The notes under the pieces: model-generated
What the model saw: the letters and a program-made list of their open reading frames with translations, nothing else
The model's database searches: none
Told to the model about the DNA's origin: nothing
Part shown: one piece after another, positions 63,485-64,000 of the stretch
Numbering within the stretch: the first letter of the stretch is position 1
Layout: each line of letters opens with the position of its first letter
Translations under genes and position numbers: made by a program
Source of the DNA: CAWBJP01 sp963789165
GTDB lineage: Bacteria > Actinomycetota > Acidimicrobiia > IMCC26256 > BP-133
DNA: 64,000 nucleotides
Reading direction: 5' to 3'
Assembly: GCA_963789165.1 (NCBI GenBank)
Contig: CAWBJP010000010.1
Span: 310,001-374,000, forward strand

Positions 63485-64000
63485 CTACCGGTAGCCCGCC
63501 GCTTCGCCCGGCGACGGCACCAGCAGGGCCGTACCCGGGGGAAGCCGCATGGGGTCGTCGAGGTTGTTGGCCTCGGCCAGGGCCCGCCACAGGCGGGCGT
63601 CCTCATACTCGGAGTAGGCGATGGAGGCGAGGGTGTCGCCTGCCACCACCCGGTGGGTGCGCAGGGCGTGGAGCGAACCCGAGGTGGGGTTCTGGCGGGG
63701 CGCCTCGGTGGGGACCTCCTCCAGGGACACGTTGCACACGGCCCGGATGGGGGTCCCGTCGGGGCGGAAGAGCGTGAAGCGGGCCGACACCGACTTGACG
63801 ATGGCCACGATCGACACCGTCGAGCCCCAACCGAACACCACCCACGGCGGGGAGGGCTTGTTGGCGCTCAGCGACTTGGCCGTGGGGGCCAGGCAGTCGA
63901 AGAGCGCCTCGACGTCGGAGGCCACGTTGCCCGAGCCGTCGGAGTGGTCGAGGAACATCTCCAGGTCGAGGCTGCGGGGTTCGGGGCCCATGAACTCGGG
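63485..64000 (-). CDS. LysM-domain tube/baseplate protein of CIS (N-terminus beyond window)
   Basis: Open to the window end. PEFMGPEPRSLDLEMFLDHS matches the conserved start of the gp53-like/CIS tube protein (RTLTLELFFD-type), then VFGWGSTVSIVAIVKSVSARFTLFRPDGTPIRAV (in parts) and a C-terminal LysM (HRVVAGDTLASIAYSEYEDARLWRALAEANNL in parts). It links the inner tube to the spike. Since the family begins further upstream, the gene is partial. 7 bp before the VgrG-like gene. Confidence 0.88.
   Translation of the reverse strand, partial: PEFMGPEPRSLDLEMFLDHSDGSGNVASDVEALFDCLAPTAKSLSANKPSPPWVVFGWGSTVSIVAIVKSVSARFTLFRPDGTPIRAVCNVSLEEVPTEAPRQNPTSGSLHALRTHRVVAGDTLASIAYSEYEDARLWRALAEANNLDDPMRLPPGTALLVPSPGEAAGYR

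Overview
The window is high-GC DNA packed with genes on both strands. It looks like a chromosomal segment of an actinobacterium, most likely of the class Acidimicrobiia. The supporting signs are a GlgB/maltokinase alpha-glucan locus, ergothioneine genes, the phosphatase/DUF3090/SCO1664-family trio, a split NHEJ system (Ku plus two LigD pieces), a PspA-PspAA pair, a secreted glycosidase with GYWLVASDGG-type repeats, many GTG/TTG starts, and several starts sitting 7-8 nt after a TANNNT box (leaderless style). The class is an inference; no rRNA or tRNA is present to test it. I saw no insertion sequence, CRISPR array or replication origin.

Layout: 0-6 kb holds glycogen/alpha-glucan enzymes (maltokinase end, GlgB, GH57/DUF3536), with MalQ at 21-22.7 kb. 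5.8-15.3 kb holds a secreted GH99-like protein, topoisomerase IB, a YqgE/AlgH protein and the NHEJ parts (LigD PE-ligase, Ku, LigD polymerase) around a secreted zinc protease. 15.3-18.8 kb is egtA-egtB-egtD. 19-30 kb mixes a metal exporter, metabolic genes and a SigB-type partner-switch module (two RsbW-like proteins, sigma factor, CsbD protein, anti-anti-sigma factor). 30-38.9 kb holds the conserved trio, a kelch/DUF1929 secreted protein and membrane or redox proteins. 39-41.8 kb is merR-menG-menF (menaquinone). 44-51.8 kb is a very large MalT/SARP-type regulator translationally coupled to secreted propeller-like proteins. 54.5-64 kb is the end of a contractile injection system (CIS) cluster on the minus strand: LysM tube/baseplate protein, VgrG-like spike, PAAR tip, gp25, baseplate J, gpI, then a two-zinc-ribbon membrane protein and PspA-PspAA, all spaced like one operon.

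System-level points: GTTN-N15/16-GGGNAN promoters of the SigB/SigF type lie upstream of the sigma operon, csbD, the egt genes and a metal exporter, which suggests one stress regulon. Two unrelated genes, at 33.7 and 42.5 kb, share an approximately 60-nt foldable leader that begins at a predicted transcription start; this is a candidate undescribed RNA element. A short GC-rich hairpin repeat is embedded inside coding sequences at four sites.

Nine genes carry one to three apparent reading-frame disruptions, and a tenth (the Tim44-like gene) may lack its true stop. Such a density points to residual indel errors in the assembly rather than to real pseudogenes, although each needs read support. 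Frame-disrupted genes are given below as single features.
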